From: JAHCHG01 sp038251885
GTDB lineage: Bacteria > Acidobacteriota > Blastocatellia > Pyrinomonadales > Pyrinomonadaceae
Length of the DNA stretch: 39,203 bases
Reading direction: 5' to 3'
Assembly: GCA_038251885.1 (NCBI GenBank)
Contig: JBBSAX010000017.1
Span: 1-39,203 of the forward strand
The notes under the pieces were generated by a model that saw only the letters and a list, made by a program, of their open reading frames with translations, had not been told where the DNA came from and searched no databases. Position 1 is the first letter of the stretch, and each line of letters starts with the position of its first letter. Of this stretch, positions 6,791 through 14,633 are shown piece by piece. Made by a program: the position numbers and the translations under genes.

Positions 6791-8443
6791 ATGAAAAAAA
6801 TTATTGTTTGTTTAGCCTTATTTTGTGTTTTCAGTCTTTCAATTTGCGCTCAAGATTTCAAAGAAAAATCTCAGGAAAATCCACTTGATTGTGTGTCATA
6901 TCTTCTCAAAATAGAAAATAATTATGAATCTAGGGAGTTTGAACTTAAAGCGTTATCTATTAATTATTGGCTTTCAAATCGCAAATCAGATGCGATAAAA
7001 ACATTGGATTTAATTGATAATAACGACAAAGAGGAAAAAGTAGAAACATTATTGTTTTTTGCCGAAGAAACGCTCAAAGCAAATAATAAAAAAGAAGCAT
7101 TAAGTTATCTGTTGTCGGCTTTAAAGTATGTAAATAATAACGAATTTGATATTGGATTCGATAATTTAAGTAGAATTGCTTACGATTTGGTTTTAATCAG
7201 TGATGAAGATTCGGCACAAAAACTTATAAATTCGGTAGCAGAAAAGTATTTTAAGGCGGAGTTTTTAGTAACAATGGCTGACGCTTTTCAAAAGAAAGGT
7301 CAGACGGAAAAAGCCATACAATTATTGCCGGATGCGTTGAAATATGCTGAAGAATCAGAATATGAAAAGCAAAAATATTCAGCAATTGGAAGCATTGCGA
7401 AAAAATATGCTGATTTAGGAAAAAATGAAATTGCGATAAACCTATTTAAGCAAGTAGAAAAATCGGGGAATGATGACAGAGAGTTCTTTGAAATCATTTT
7501 TCAGTCTTATTTGAAACTCGAACTTTTTGATAAAGCAGAAGAATTAATTAAGAATTTTGAAAAATTTAACGCGGCGGAAATTGCTCTGAAATTTGCCGAG
7601 TTAAATTTTTCAAAAAGTGATAAAGAAAGCACCTTCAAATTTTTACAGCAAGCCACGATTTTTGCCGAAGATTCATTTGATAAAGATACAAAATTGTATC
7701 CTGACGATTTTGCAGAAAATGTTACGAATTTATTGTTAAAAATTGACAAAGACGTATTTGCTTTAGATTTTGCAAAAAACATTCCTAAAACTGTTCCTCA
7801 ACATTTTTCTCTACTTCTCGTTGCAAATTATTACCTCGAAAAAAAACTATATGATTCTGTTGACTCGGTTTTACAAATCTCTTTTGAAAAACTCAAAGAT
7901 GCTGACAAAAATCAATTTAATTTTGATTATTTCGTTTTCAGAATTGATGGCGAAAAATTAAGCAAAGAAATGTTTTTGAACAGAATTGCCGAACGATTTG
8001 TCGCAATAAATAAATACGATTCTGCTTTGAGAATCATTAATTCAATCGAAATTCCTTATTATCGTGCCGGAAGTTTGGCAATGTTTGAATTGAAACAGAA
8101 AAACAGGAAACCGAAAACCGACATTTTACAAAATTTAATAAAAGCAAATTCCTTGATGGAGCAAGATAAATCAGATATTAATTCTGAAAACAAAGTAATA
8201 TTTTGGTCAAGGATTGCGAATGCTTTTAGTGAAGTCGGAAATAAAAGTAAGTCTTTAGACATATTTGCCGAAATTTTGAATAGAATTAACAACGATGAAA
8301 ATTTAAGAGATGATGATAAAATTTATCAAATCATAAATGTCAGTAATTGGTATGAGAAATCAAACCTAAAAGCAAATAAACAAATTCGAGAATCTTTAAG
8401 TAAAATCATTTCAAAATGGAAAGAAGATAAAGATTTGAAATAA
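6791..8443 (+). CDS. Secreted helical-repeat (TPR-like) protein, paralogue 1
   Basis: A 550-residue exported protein I cannot name. The first 20 residues (MKKIIVCLALFCVFSLSICA) are a signal peptide, with likely cleavage before QDFKEK. The rest is predicted to be entirely alpha-helical with TPR-like units of about 35 residues (for example the AEKYFKAEFLVTMADAFQKK and LLPDALKYAEESEYEKQKY stretches). It probably folds as a periplasmic or surface solenoid for protein binding. It shares the mature N-terminal pattern (QD-K--x-ENPL-C--YL) and overall plan with the protein at 15858-17426, so the two are paralogues. A TGGAGA ribosome site precedes the ATG at 6791. It is Lys/Glu/Asn-rich and more AT-rich than neighbouring genes. 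Confidence 0.7.
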   Translation: MKKIIVCLALFCVFSLSICAQDFKEKSQENPLDCVSYLLKIENNYESREFELKALSINYWLSNRKSDAIKTLDLIDNNDKEEKVETLLFFAEETLKANNKKEALSYLLSALKYVNNNEFDIGFDNLSRIAYDLVLISDEDSAQKLINSVAEKYFKAEFLVTMADAFQKKGQTEKAIQLLPDALKYAEESEYEKQKYSAIGSIAKKYADLGKNEIAINLFKQVEKSGNDDREFFEIIFQSYLKLELFDKAEELIKNFEKFNAAEIALKFAELNFSKSDKESTFKFLQQATIFAEDSFDKDTKLYPDDFAENVTNLLLKIDKDVFALDFAKNIPKTVPQHFSLLLVANYYLEKKLYDSVDSVLQISFEKLKDADKNQFNFDYFVFRIDGEKLSKEMFLNRIAERFVAINKYDSALRIINSIEIPYYRAGSLAMFELKQKNRKPKTDILQNLIKANSLMEQDKSDINSENKVIFWSRIANAFSEVGNKSKSLDIFAEILNRINNDENLRDDDKIYQIINVSNWYEKSNLKANKQIRESLSKIISKWKEDKDLK

Positions 8444-8532
8444 AAATGACGAGCCGAATTTTAAAATTCACGGGTTTTGAACAGTAATAAGAAAAAAGCG
8501 GAAAGTTATATGAAGGATTCTTAAACTAAAAT

Positions 8533-9957
8533 ATGAAAAGACGCGATTTTCTTAAAAATTCAGGTTTGGCGGTTTCGGGAATTATTTTGTCGAATAATTT
8601 TAATGTGTTCGGGCAAAATCAAACTTTTGAAAGCAAACGTCCGGTTTTGAGTGAGCGGAAATTTACGAGCAAAGCGGTTGAGGCGAAGATTTTGGAAGTG
8701 AAATCGGCGATCAAGGATAAAGAACTCGCTTGGATGTTTGAAAATTGTTATCCGAATACTTTGGATACGACGGTTGAAACCGGAACGCGCGACGGGAAAC
8801 CGGATACTTTTGTGATTACGGGCGACATCGAAGCGTTGTGGCTGAGAGATTCGACGGCGCAGGTTACGCCTTATTTGCCGATGGTTAATGATGATAAAGA
8901 TTTGCAGTTGATGATAAAAGGTTTGATTCATCGTCAGGCTTTTAGTGTGTTGCTTGAGCCGTATGCAAATTCTTTTTTGAAAGACCCGAACGCAATCGGT
9001 TGGGATGATCTGCCGAAAAATAAACCCGGCGTTCACGAGCGAAAATGGGAAGTTGATTCGCTCTGTTATGTGATTCGGCTTTCGTATCAATACTGGAAAA
9101 CGACCGGCGATTCTTCGGCGTTTGATGAAGAATGGCAAAATGCGATGCGTCTGATCGTGAAGACTTTTAAAGTCGAACAGATGAAAGACGGGAAAACGCC
9201 TTACAGGTTTTATCGAAAAACCGATGTGATGATTGACGCGCCGCCGTTTGGCGGAATCGGCAGACCTGTCAAGCCGATTGGATTGATTCGTTCGGCATTT
9301 CGACCTTCGGACGATTCGACCGATCTTTCATTTTTGATTCCGTCAAATATGTTCGCCGTTGTCGAACTTCGGCATTTAGCGGAAATTTTCCAAATCGTTT
9401 TCAAAGACAATAATTTTGCGAAAGAATGCCGTGATCTGGCAGAAGAAGTTGATACTGCGATTCGGAAATACGCGATTTTCGATGTGGAAAATCAAGGAAA
9501 AATCTACGCTTACGAAATTGACGGTTTTGGCGGAAGGATTTTGATGGACGATGCGAATGTGCCGAATCTGATTTCGATGCCATATTTGGGTTATAAACCG
9601 TCGAATGACAAAATTTATCAAAATACGAGAAAATTTCTGTTAAGCGAAAACAATCCGTATTTCAAACGCGGAAAAGTCGCGGAAGGAATTGCAAGTCCGC
9701 ACACGGGTTTGGAAAAAATCTGGCATCTCGGAATTATTATGCAAGCGATGACTTCGGAAACAGACATTGAAATCAAAAAATGTCTTTCTATGCTGAAAAA
9801 AACTCACGCAGACACAGGATTTATGCACGAATCCTTTAATCCTGATGATCCGAAAGAATTTACCCGAAAATGGTTTGCGTGGGCAAATACGATTTTCGGT
9901 GAGTTGATCTTGAAAATTTATGACGAGCGAAAGTTAGTTTTGAAAGGTGATTTTTAA
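8533..9957 (+). CDS. Glycoside hydrolase family 125 exo-alpha-mannosidase, Tat-exported
   Basis: A 474-residue GH125 enzyme, a family of inverting exo-alpha-1,6-mannosidases acting on N-glycan or mannan. The N-terminus MKRRDFLKNSG is a twin-arginine signal, so it is exported folded. Family motifs are WLRDSTAQV (103-111), the RPSDD segment (257-261) carrying the probable general acid Asp, FLIPSNMFAV, and the C-terminal HESF block (432-435, probable base Glu433) followed by TRKWFAWANTIFGELIL. All key residues appear intact. No other glycan-degrading genes are adjacent. Substrate preference is inferred from the family only. Confidence 0.92.
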   Translation: MKRRDFLKNSGLAVSGIILSNNFNVFGQNQTFESKRPVLSERKFTSKAVEAKILEVKSAIKDKELAWMFENCYPNTLDTTVETGTRDGKPDTFVITGDIEALWLRDSTAQVTPYLPMVNDDKDLQLMIKGLIHRQAFSVLLEPYANSFLKDPNAIGWDDLPKNKPGVHERKWEVDSLCYVIRLSYQYWKTTGDSSAFDEEWQNAMRLIVKTFKVEQMKDGKTPYRFYRKTDVMIDAPPFGGIGRPVKPIGLIRSAFRPSDDSTDLSFLIPSNMFAVVELRHLAEIFQIVFKDNNFAKECRDLAEEVDTAIRKYAIFDVENQGKIYAYEIDGFGGRILMDDANVPNLISMPYLGYKPSNDKIYQNTRKFLLSENNPYFKRGKVAEGIASPHTGLEKIWHLGIIMQAMTSETDIEIKKCLSMLKKTHADTGFMHESFNPDDPKEFTRKWFAWANTIFGELILKIYDERKLVLKGDF

Positions 9958-10350
9958 TCTTATAAATTACCTTACTCGATTTGTTAATTTAAGTTTCGTT
10001 TACGAGCCTTTCCGCCAAAGGCGGCATTTAGCCGCGTCTATTTATGGCGCGGTTTTAATAAGATTCGATGACAAGAGCGCGTTTTAACGTGCTTTTAATT
10101 GGCTTAAGTCATAAACAAGGACGTTAAAAACGCCCTGTTATTAAGGTCTCAACATTTTGCCACGCCATAAATGAGCGTGGTTAATTGCCGCGAAACGCGG
10201 ACAGACTTATAAATCAGTCTAAAATCTAACCGCGTAAAGTGAGTAGTAAGTAATAAGTTGGAATTCCTTTTTTATTTGTTTATTTGCTGTTGCGAAAAAC
10301 CTTCGATTTGAAATAAAGTAGATAATTCAATCGAAAAGAGGAGTTTGAAA
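9958..10350. other. Gene-free region filled by a palindromic element
   Basis: A 393-base gap between the GH125 gene and the orphan antitoxin. Its centre is an imperfect palindrome (10031-10180). The rest is AT-rich, with a GAGGAG ribosome site near 10339 for the antitoxin. I see no coding sequence. Confidence 0.6.
10031..10180. repeat. Complex inverted repeat with self-palindromic ends
   Basis: The left end (10033-10053, core TATTTATGGCGCGG) and right end (10160-10180, core CCACGCCATAAAT) are inverted relatives, and each end is also a small hairpin (CCGCG/CGCGG and CCACGC/GCGTGG). A nested pair follows inside (AGCGCGTTTTAACGT against ACGTTAAAAACGCC). This REP-pair architecture parallels family 1 but with a different sequence. 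Confidence 0.7.
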
Positions 10351-10572
10351 ATGAATCAAACAATCGAAGCAATTTACGAAAACGGAGTTTTTAAGCCGTT
10401 AAAACCGAATTTAGTAAAACTTGAAAACCGGAAGCAAGTTACAATCGTCATTAACTCGGAAGATTCAGCGAAGGAATCTGACTTGAGTTTAACCGAAAAA
10501 TACTTTAAAGGTTTGTCCGAAGATGACATTGAAAAAGTCATCACTCACGCGCTCGATCAGAAAAAAGTTTAA
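10351..10572 (+). CDS. Orphan DUF104-type antitoxin
   Basis: A 73-residue paralogue of the antitoxin at 6084-6323. It shares the start (MNQTIEAIYENGVFKPL) and the tail (YFKGLSEDDIEKVITHALDQ). The ATG at 10351 follows a GAGGAG site by six bases, so I prefer it to the TTG two codons earlier. No PIN-domain gene follows: the next gene, ribD, starts a few bases after the stop. It is therefore either an orphan left after toxin loss, a cross-acting antitoxin for the 6320-6724 toxin, or a repressor. Confidence 0.82.
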   Translation: MNQTIEAIYENGVFKPLKPNLVKLENRKQVTIVINSEDSAKESDLSLTEKYFKGLSEDDIEKVITHALDQKKV

Positions 10573-10575
10573 TTT

Positions 10576-11736
10576 TTGCATTTATCAAATAAAAGAATCT
10601 TGTCTTCCGAAACACAGAAACAATTTGATTTGGAAATGATGCGGCGCACTTTGGAACTGGCGGAAAAAGGTGTCGGTCAAGTTTCGCCGAGTCCGCTTGT
10701 CGGATGTGTAATTGTTAATGAAAATAGTGAAATTGTCGGCGAAGGAAGTTATATTTTCAAAGATGTAATTCACGCCGAAGCAATTGCACTCAAGCAAGCC
10801 GGCGAAAGTGCAAAAGGCGCAACCGCTTATGTTTCACTTGAGCCGCACAGTCATTTCAGCAAAACTCCGCCTTGTACCGAAGCCTTAATAAATGCAGGAA
10901 TAAAACGAGTTGTTGCACCTTTAGAAGATCCGAATCCGCTTGTCGCCGGAAAAGGATTTGAATTTTTGCGGCAAAAGGGAATTGAAGTTGTGACCGATAT
11001 TTTAAGAGAAGAAGCAGAAAAGCAAAACGAAAAATATATTCATTGGCACAAAACCGGAAAACCATTCGTGCATTTAAAAATGGCAATTTCGCTTGATGGA
11101 AGAATTGCTACCAGAACAGGTGATTCGCGCTGGATTACGGGCGAAAAATCCCGCGAACGGGTTCACGCAATGCGGCACGAATATGACGCAATTCTGGTCG
11201 GTGCAAATACGATTGTGGTTGATAATCCGCAACTGACAGACCGCACCGGACAGCCTCGAAATCGGCAACTCGTGCGCGTCGTTTTAGATAATTCTCTGCG
11301 AATTTCGCTGAATTCTCAGGTTGTTTTGACGGCAAAAGAAATTCCGACGATTATTTTTACGGATAGTTCCGAAGATCAAAAAATTGCCGATTTACGAAAT
11401 GAAGGCGTTGAAGTTATCTATATTGCCGAAGGCGGCAGAAATTTATTCGGAGTGTTGCAGGAACTCGGAAAACGCGATATTCAAAGCGTTTTGGTCGAAG
11501 GCGGTGCAGAAGTTGCCGGTTCATTCTATGATGCGAAACTCATTGATAAAATCACATTTTTCATTGCGCCAATCGTTATCGGCGGAAAAGATGCGCCGAC
11601 CGCCATCGGTGGGCATGGAGCTCAACAAATTTCCAGCGCAATGCAACTGAGAGATTTTGAAATCAGACATCACGGCGAAGATTTGGAAATCACGGGCTAT
11701 CCCAAAGCCGAGACAAAAGCTGATGAATACAGATAA
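10576..11736 (+). CDS. ribD: Bifunctional riboflavin deaminase/reductase RibD
   Basis: A protein of about 386 residues with an N-terminal pyrimidine deaminase and a C-terminal reductase, for two consecutive steps of riboflavin synthesis. The deaminase has HAE (His66, Glu68) and PPC (Cys100). The motif usually reading EPCSH is EPHSH here, so His91 replaces a zinc-binding Cys. The reductase starts near residue 163 (HLKMAISLDGRIATRTGDSRWIT) and contains ILVGANTIVVDNPQLT and the late VEGGAEVAGSF motif. The start is uncertain: the TTG at 10576, the TTG at 10600, or a site nearer the ATGs at 10636-10641. The gene lies three bases after the orphan antitoxin and is probably co-transcribed. No FMN riboswitch is visible upstream, and other rib genes are absent. 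Confidence 0.92.
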   Translation: MHLSNKRILSSETQKQFDLEMMRRTLELAEKGVGQVSPSPLVGCVIVNENSEIVGEGSYIFKDVIHAEAIALKQAGESAKGATAYVSLEPHSHFSKTPPCTEALINAGIKRVVAPLEDPNPLVAGKGFEFLRQKGIEVVTDILREEAEKQNEKYIHWHKTGKPFVHLKMAISLDGRIATRTGDSRWITGEKSRERVHAMRHEYDAILVGANTIVVDNPQLTDRTGQPRNRQLVRVVLDNSLRISLNSQVVLTAKEIPTIIFTDSSEDQKIADLRNEGVEVIYIAEGGRNLFGVLQELGKRDIQSVLVEGGAEVAGSFYDAKLIDKITFFIAPIVIGGKDAPTAIGGHGAQQISSAMQLRDFEIRHHGEDLEITGYPKAETKADEYR

Positions 11737-11939
11737 AAATTGCAAAAAATGTAGGAATTTGAAATCATCAATCAGGTTATAACTAAAAATGAGATGTGAC
11801 TTTAAATTATTTTGAGTGGGAACTAACCGTCAGATAAGTTTGCTCAAACTGGTGAACAGACATTTTTATGTCTTGACTTACTTTTTTAATTTATAGTTGC
11901 GTTTCCGAAGTCTAAAATGAACAAGGGAGAATAAAAATT

Positions 11940-12377
11940 ATGAAATTTACAAGAAAAGCTGAAGCCGATTGGAACGGCTCGATTATGGATGGAAACGGAA
12001 AGGTGAAACTCGGAAGCGGCGCGTTTGAAGGCGCGTATTCTTTCCAGTCGCGCTTTTCGGAAGACAAAGACCAAAAAGCGACGAACCCGGAAGAATTGAT
12101 CGCTGCCGCGCACGCCGGATGTTACACGATGGCACTTTCCGGCAATTTAGGACGCGCCGGTTACACTCCGACCAATATTCATACGACGGCAAAAGTCAGA
12201 ATCGAAAAACAGGGCGAAGGCTTCGTAATTCCGAATATTGATCTCGAAACCGAAGCGGAAATCGAAGGGATCGAAAACGATGAATTTCAAAAGATCGCCG
12301 AAGAAACAAAGAAAACCTGTCCTGTTTCGCAGGTTTTAAGTGGCGCAGAAATAAGCTTGAAAGCGACTCTCAAATAA
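11940..12377 (+). CDS. osmC: OsmC-family peroxiredoxin
   Basis: A 145-residue OsmC/Ohr-family thiol peroxidase that reduces organic hydroperoxides. Two catalytic cysteines are visible, Cys61 in AAAHAGCYTMALS and Cys127 in KTCPVSQVL. The NPEELIAAAHAGC segment and N-terminal strand-rich region fit OsmC rather than Ohr. A good AAGGGAGA site precedes the ATG at 11940. The gene ends 15 bases before a family-1 inverted repeat followed by eight T, which looks like its terminator. Its reductant may be a thiol system; trxA follows downstream. The 200 bases before it hold no other gene. Confidence 0.92.
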   Translation: MKFTRKAEADWNGSIMDGNGKVKLGSGAFEGAYSFQSRFSEDKDQKATNPEELIAAAHAGCYTMALSGNLGRAGYTPTNIHTTAKVRIEKQGEGFVIPNIDLETEAEIEGIENDEFQKIAEETKKTCPVSQVLSGAEISLKATLK

Positions 12378-12392
12378 TTTCGACTTAAAAAA

Positions 12393-12462
12393 GGAACGTG
12401 AACTTTAGTTCGCCAGTCAGAATCATTTGTTTGGTGAATTAAAGTTCACGTTCCTTTTTTTT
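12393..12462 (+). terminator. Family-1 REP pair (copy B) acting as a probable intrinsic terminator
   Basis: The arms at 12393-12414 and 12433-12454 pair around an 18-base loop and run straight into eight T (12455-12462). Compared with other copies, both arms carry the matching change CGCG to CGTG / CACG, and two further changes make G-U pairs in RNA. The stem is thus preserved, which fits selection on the transcript. Confidence 0.8.
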
Positions 12463-12490
12463 GAAATGTTTTTATTTCTAAATAATCTGC

Positions 12491-12519
12491 TTGCCAATTG
12501 TAACTATATTTGTTACAAT
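12491..12519 (+). promoter_or_regulatory. Sigma-70 promoter for trxA
   Basis: TTGCCA (12491-12496) and TACAAT (12514-12519) are separated by 17 bases. The predicted transcript starts near 12526 and has a leader of about 107 bases before the trxA ATG. Confidence 0.55.
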
Positions 12520-12520
12520 T
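12496..12520. promoter_or_regulatory. Operator-like palindrome over the trxA promoter
   Basis: AATTGTAAC (12496-12504) and GTTACAATT (12512-12520) form a perfect 9-bp inverted repeat with a 7-bp spacer. It covers the promoter spacer and the -10 box, the usual place for a dimeric repressor. An overlapping second inverted repeat (12515-12524 with 12539-12548) reuses the right arm. Confidence 0.6.
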
Positions 12521-12632
12521 CAAATTATGAAAAGTGATTTTGAATTGTCATCAGTATTTACGACAGTTTGATTTAGAATGGTTTTTGAGGCAAAGTTATA
12601 TAAATAATAGATTCATATCTAAGGAGCTAATT

Positions 12633-12959
12633 ATGGGAAATTTTACAAAAGAAGCTACAGACGCAAATTTTGAAGCGGATATTTTAGGATCGGACAAACC
12701 GGTTTTGGTTGATTTTTGGGCAGAATGGTGCGGACCTTGCCGTATGATCGCGCCGTCGGTCGAAGCCGTTGCCGAAGATTATGAGGGCAAAGCCGGCGTT
12801 TATAAAATGAACGTTGATGAAAATATGAACGTCCCGCAAAGATTCGGTATTCGCGGAATTCCGACCTTGATCGTCTTCAAAGACGGACAAGAGCAGGAAC
12901 GCATCGTCGGCGCGGTTTCGCGTGAAGCAATCGCGAAAGTCGTCGAAAAATATGTTTAA
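12633..12959 (+). CDS. trxA: Thioredoxin
   Basis: A 108-residue classical thioredoxin, a general cytoplasmic disulfide reductase. The active site is WCGPC (Cys33 and Cys36) and is preceded by VLVDFWAEW. The cis-proline lies in RGIPTLIVF, and the family glycine follows in GAVSREAI. The start is the ATG at 12633, which has a strong AAGGAG site 7-8 bases upstream and gives the standard length. An in-frame upstream extension to 12534 would lack a ribosome site. The gene follows osmC but has its own promoter with a palindrome. A GC-rich hairpin at 12974-13006 ends the unit. Confidence 0.97.
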   Translation: MGNFTKEATDANFEADILGSDKPVLVDFWAEWCGPCRMIAPSVEAVAEDYEGKAGVYKMNVDENMNVPQRFGIRGIPTLIVFKDGQEQERIVGAVSREAIAKVVEKYV

Positions 12960-12973
12960 TTTTAAAAATATAG

Positions 12974-13006
12974 TCGGCGGTCGGTTTTTTATTTACTGAC
13001 CGCCGA
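12974..13006 (+). terminator. Hairpin after trxA
   Basis: TCGGCGGTCGGT (12974-12985) pairs with ACTGACCGCCGA (12995-13006) with one G-T pair, around a nine-base AT loop. It lies 14 bases after the trxA stop and just before the Uma2 ATG. The T-run is weak, so it may be a terminator or an mRNA end-protecting hairpin. Confidence 0.55.
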
Positions 13007-13017
13007 TTCTTTAAATT

Positions 13018-13674
13018 ATGATTGTCGAAACAACTAACTATCTCGAAACAGTTCAAAACTTACCTAGAAACGGGACATTGCTCTTACATAATATTTCGTG
13101 GGAAGAATACGAGCGCGTTTTAGACGAATTTGCTCAAAAGTCTGCCTATCGAATTTACTACAACGACGGTGTTTTGAAAATTATGAGTCCGAGAGCAAAT
13201 CACGAATATCCGAAAGATGTAGTTTTAAGTTTAGTCAGAGTATATGCCGATGAATTTAATATCGCGCTTGATAGTTATGGCTCGACAACTTGGCGGCAAA
13301 AGAAAAAATCGAAGGGTGCAGAAGCAGACACTTCCTTCTATATCAAAAACGCTTCGAAGGTTCGCGGCATTAAAGATTTTGATTTGCACCTCGAAATTCC
13401 ACCGGAAATCGTCGTCGAAATTGATACTTCAAACGAATCTTGGGACAAATTTGAAATTTACGCGGCTTTAAAGATTGAAGAAATTTGGCGTTGTGACGGT
13501 GTGAATTTTCAGCTTTATAAACTTGTCGAAGGAAAATATGAAGCAGTTGAAAACAGCATTTCGCTGCCTTTAATTTCGGGAAAATTGCTCACAGAATTCT
13601 TGCAGATTTCTTATGAAAAAAATCAAACGGCGATGTTAAAAGATTTTAGAGAAAGACTCCGGCAAATAAAATGA
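13018..13674 (+). CDS. Uma2-family (DUF820) restriction-endonuclease-fold protein
   Basis: A 218-residue Uma2/DUF820 protein with a PD-(D/E)XK nuclease-like fold. The family pattern is present: SWEEYERVLDE, YNDGVLKIMSPRANHE, the acidic GAEADTSFYI strand, PPEIVVEIDTSNESWDKFEIYAAL and IEEIWR. Members are numerous in cyanobacteria, Chloroflexi and Acidobacteria, often spread by transfer, and their cellular role is not settled. The stop overlaps the ATG of the quinone oxidoreductase (ATGA), so the two are translationally coupled. No functional link between them is known. Confidence 0.88.
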   Translation: MIVETTNYLETVQNLPRNGTLLLHNISWEEYERVLDEFAQKSAYRIYYNDGVLKIMSPRANHEYPKDVVLSLVRVYADEFNIALDSYGSTTWRQKKKSKGAEADTSFYIKNASKVRGIKDFDLHLEIPPEIVVEIDTSNESWDKFEIYAALKIEEIWRCDGVNFQLYKLVEGKYEAVENSISLPLISGKLLTEFLQISYEKNQTAMLKDFRERLRQIK

Positions 13675-14633
13675 AAGCAATAATTGTCAAAGAATTCGGC
13701 GCACCGGAAGTTTTGAAATATGAAGAAGTTGCGGATTTAGAGCCGAATGAAGATCAGATTTTAGTAAAAGTTAAAGCAACGGGAATCAATCCGGTTGACA
13801 CATACATTCGTTCGGGAGCACACGCGCAAAAACCTGAATTACCATACACTCCGGGCAAAGATGCGGCGGGAATTATTGAAAAAATCGGCACAAATACTTC
13901 AAAATTCAAAGTCGGTGACAGAGTTTTGACGACCGGTTCTGTTACGGGAACTTATGCAGAATTTTGTTTGTGCGAAGAAAATCAACTTATTAATTTGCCG
14001 GAAAATGTTTCTTATGAACAAGGCGCGGGAGTTTTTGTTCCTTATGCAACCGCATTTCGCGGGCTTTTCCAAAAGGCAAAAGGCAAAAAAGGTGAAACAC
14101 TTCTCATTCACGGCGCGTCAGGCGGAGTCGGAATTGCAGCAATTCAGTGGGCAAAAAACGCCGGCTTAAAAGTTATTGGAACGGCAAGTTCAAAGGATGG
14201 AAAAAAACTCGTAAAAGAACAAGGTGCAGATTTTGTCTTCGACCATTCGACGGAAAATTATTTTGAAGAAATCAAAAAAGCGACGGACGGAAAAGGCGTT
14301 GATATAATTTTGGAAATGCTTGCCAACGAAAATCTTGTAAAAGATTTTGAAGTTTTGGTGATGTTCGGGCGAATTACAGTTATCGGAAATCGCGGAAGCC
14401 TTGATTTTAATCCGCGGTTGGCGATGGGAAAAGATGCAAGCATTTTCGGAATGTCGCTTTTTAACGCTCCCGAAAACGAAATGAAAGACATTTACGAAGC
14501 GATCTTTGTTGGATTAGAGAAAGGATTTTTGAATCCGATTATCGGCAAAACTCTTCCTTTACAAAAAGCATCTGAGGCTCATCACGCAGTTATCGAAGAA
14601 AAAGCCTTTGGAAAAATCGTATTAATTCATTAG
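13671..14633 (+). CDS. Zinc-independent NADPH:quinone oxidoreductase (MDR family)
   Basis: A 320-residue medium-chain reductase of the quinone oxidoreductase/zeta-crystallin type. The catalytic half begins MKAIIVKEFGAPEVLKYEEV and has the TGINPVDTYIRSG and PYTPGKDAAGII motifs. The nucleotide-binding half contains HGASGGVGIAAIQWAK, the glycine motif for NADPH. The zinc ligands of alcohol dehydrogenases are absent, as expected. It probably reduces quinones or enones in the cytoplasm by one- or two-electron transfer. Coupling to the Uma2 gene by a four-base overlap suggests they are transcribed together. Confidence 0.93.
   Translation: MKAIIVKEFGAPEVLKYEEVADLEPNEDQILVKVKATGINPVDTYIRSGAHAQKPELPYTPGKDAAGIIEKIGTNTSKFKVGDRVLTTGSVTGTYAEFCLCEENQLINLPENVSYEQGAGVFVPYATAFRGLFQKAKGKKGETLLIHGASGGVGIAAIQWAKNAGLKVIGTASSKDGKKLVKEQGADFVFDHSTENYFEEIKKATDGKGVDIILEMLANENLVKDFEVLVMFGRITVIGNRGSLDFNPRLAMGKDASIFGMSLFNAPENEMKDIYEAIFVGLEKGFLNPIIGKTLPLQKASEAHHAVIEEKAFGKIVLIH

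Noticed and set aside
10200..10350. FMN riboswitch in front of the orphan antitoxin and ribD
   Set aside because: None of the conserved FMN-aptamer segments is present.
11873..11897. TTGACT ... TATAGT as a promoter for osmC
   Set aside because: The spacing is 13 bases, too short for a sigma-70 promoter.
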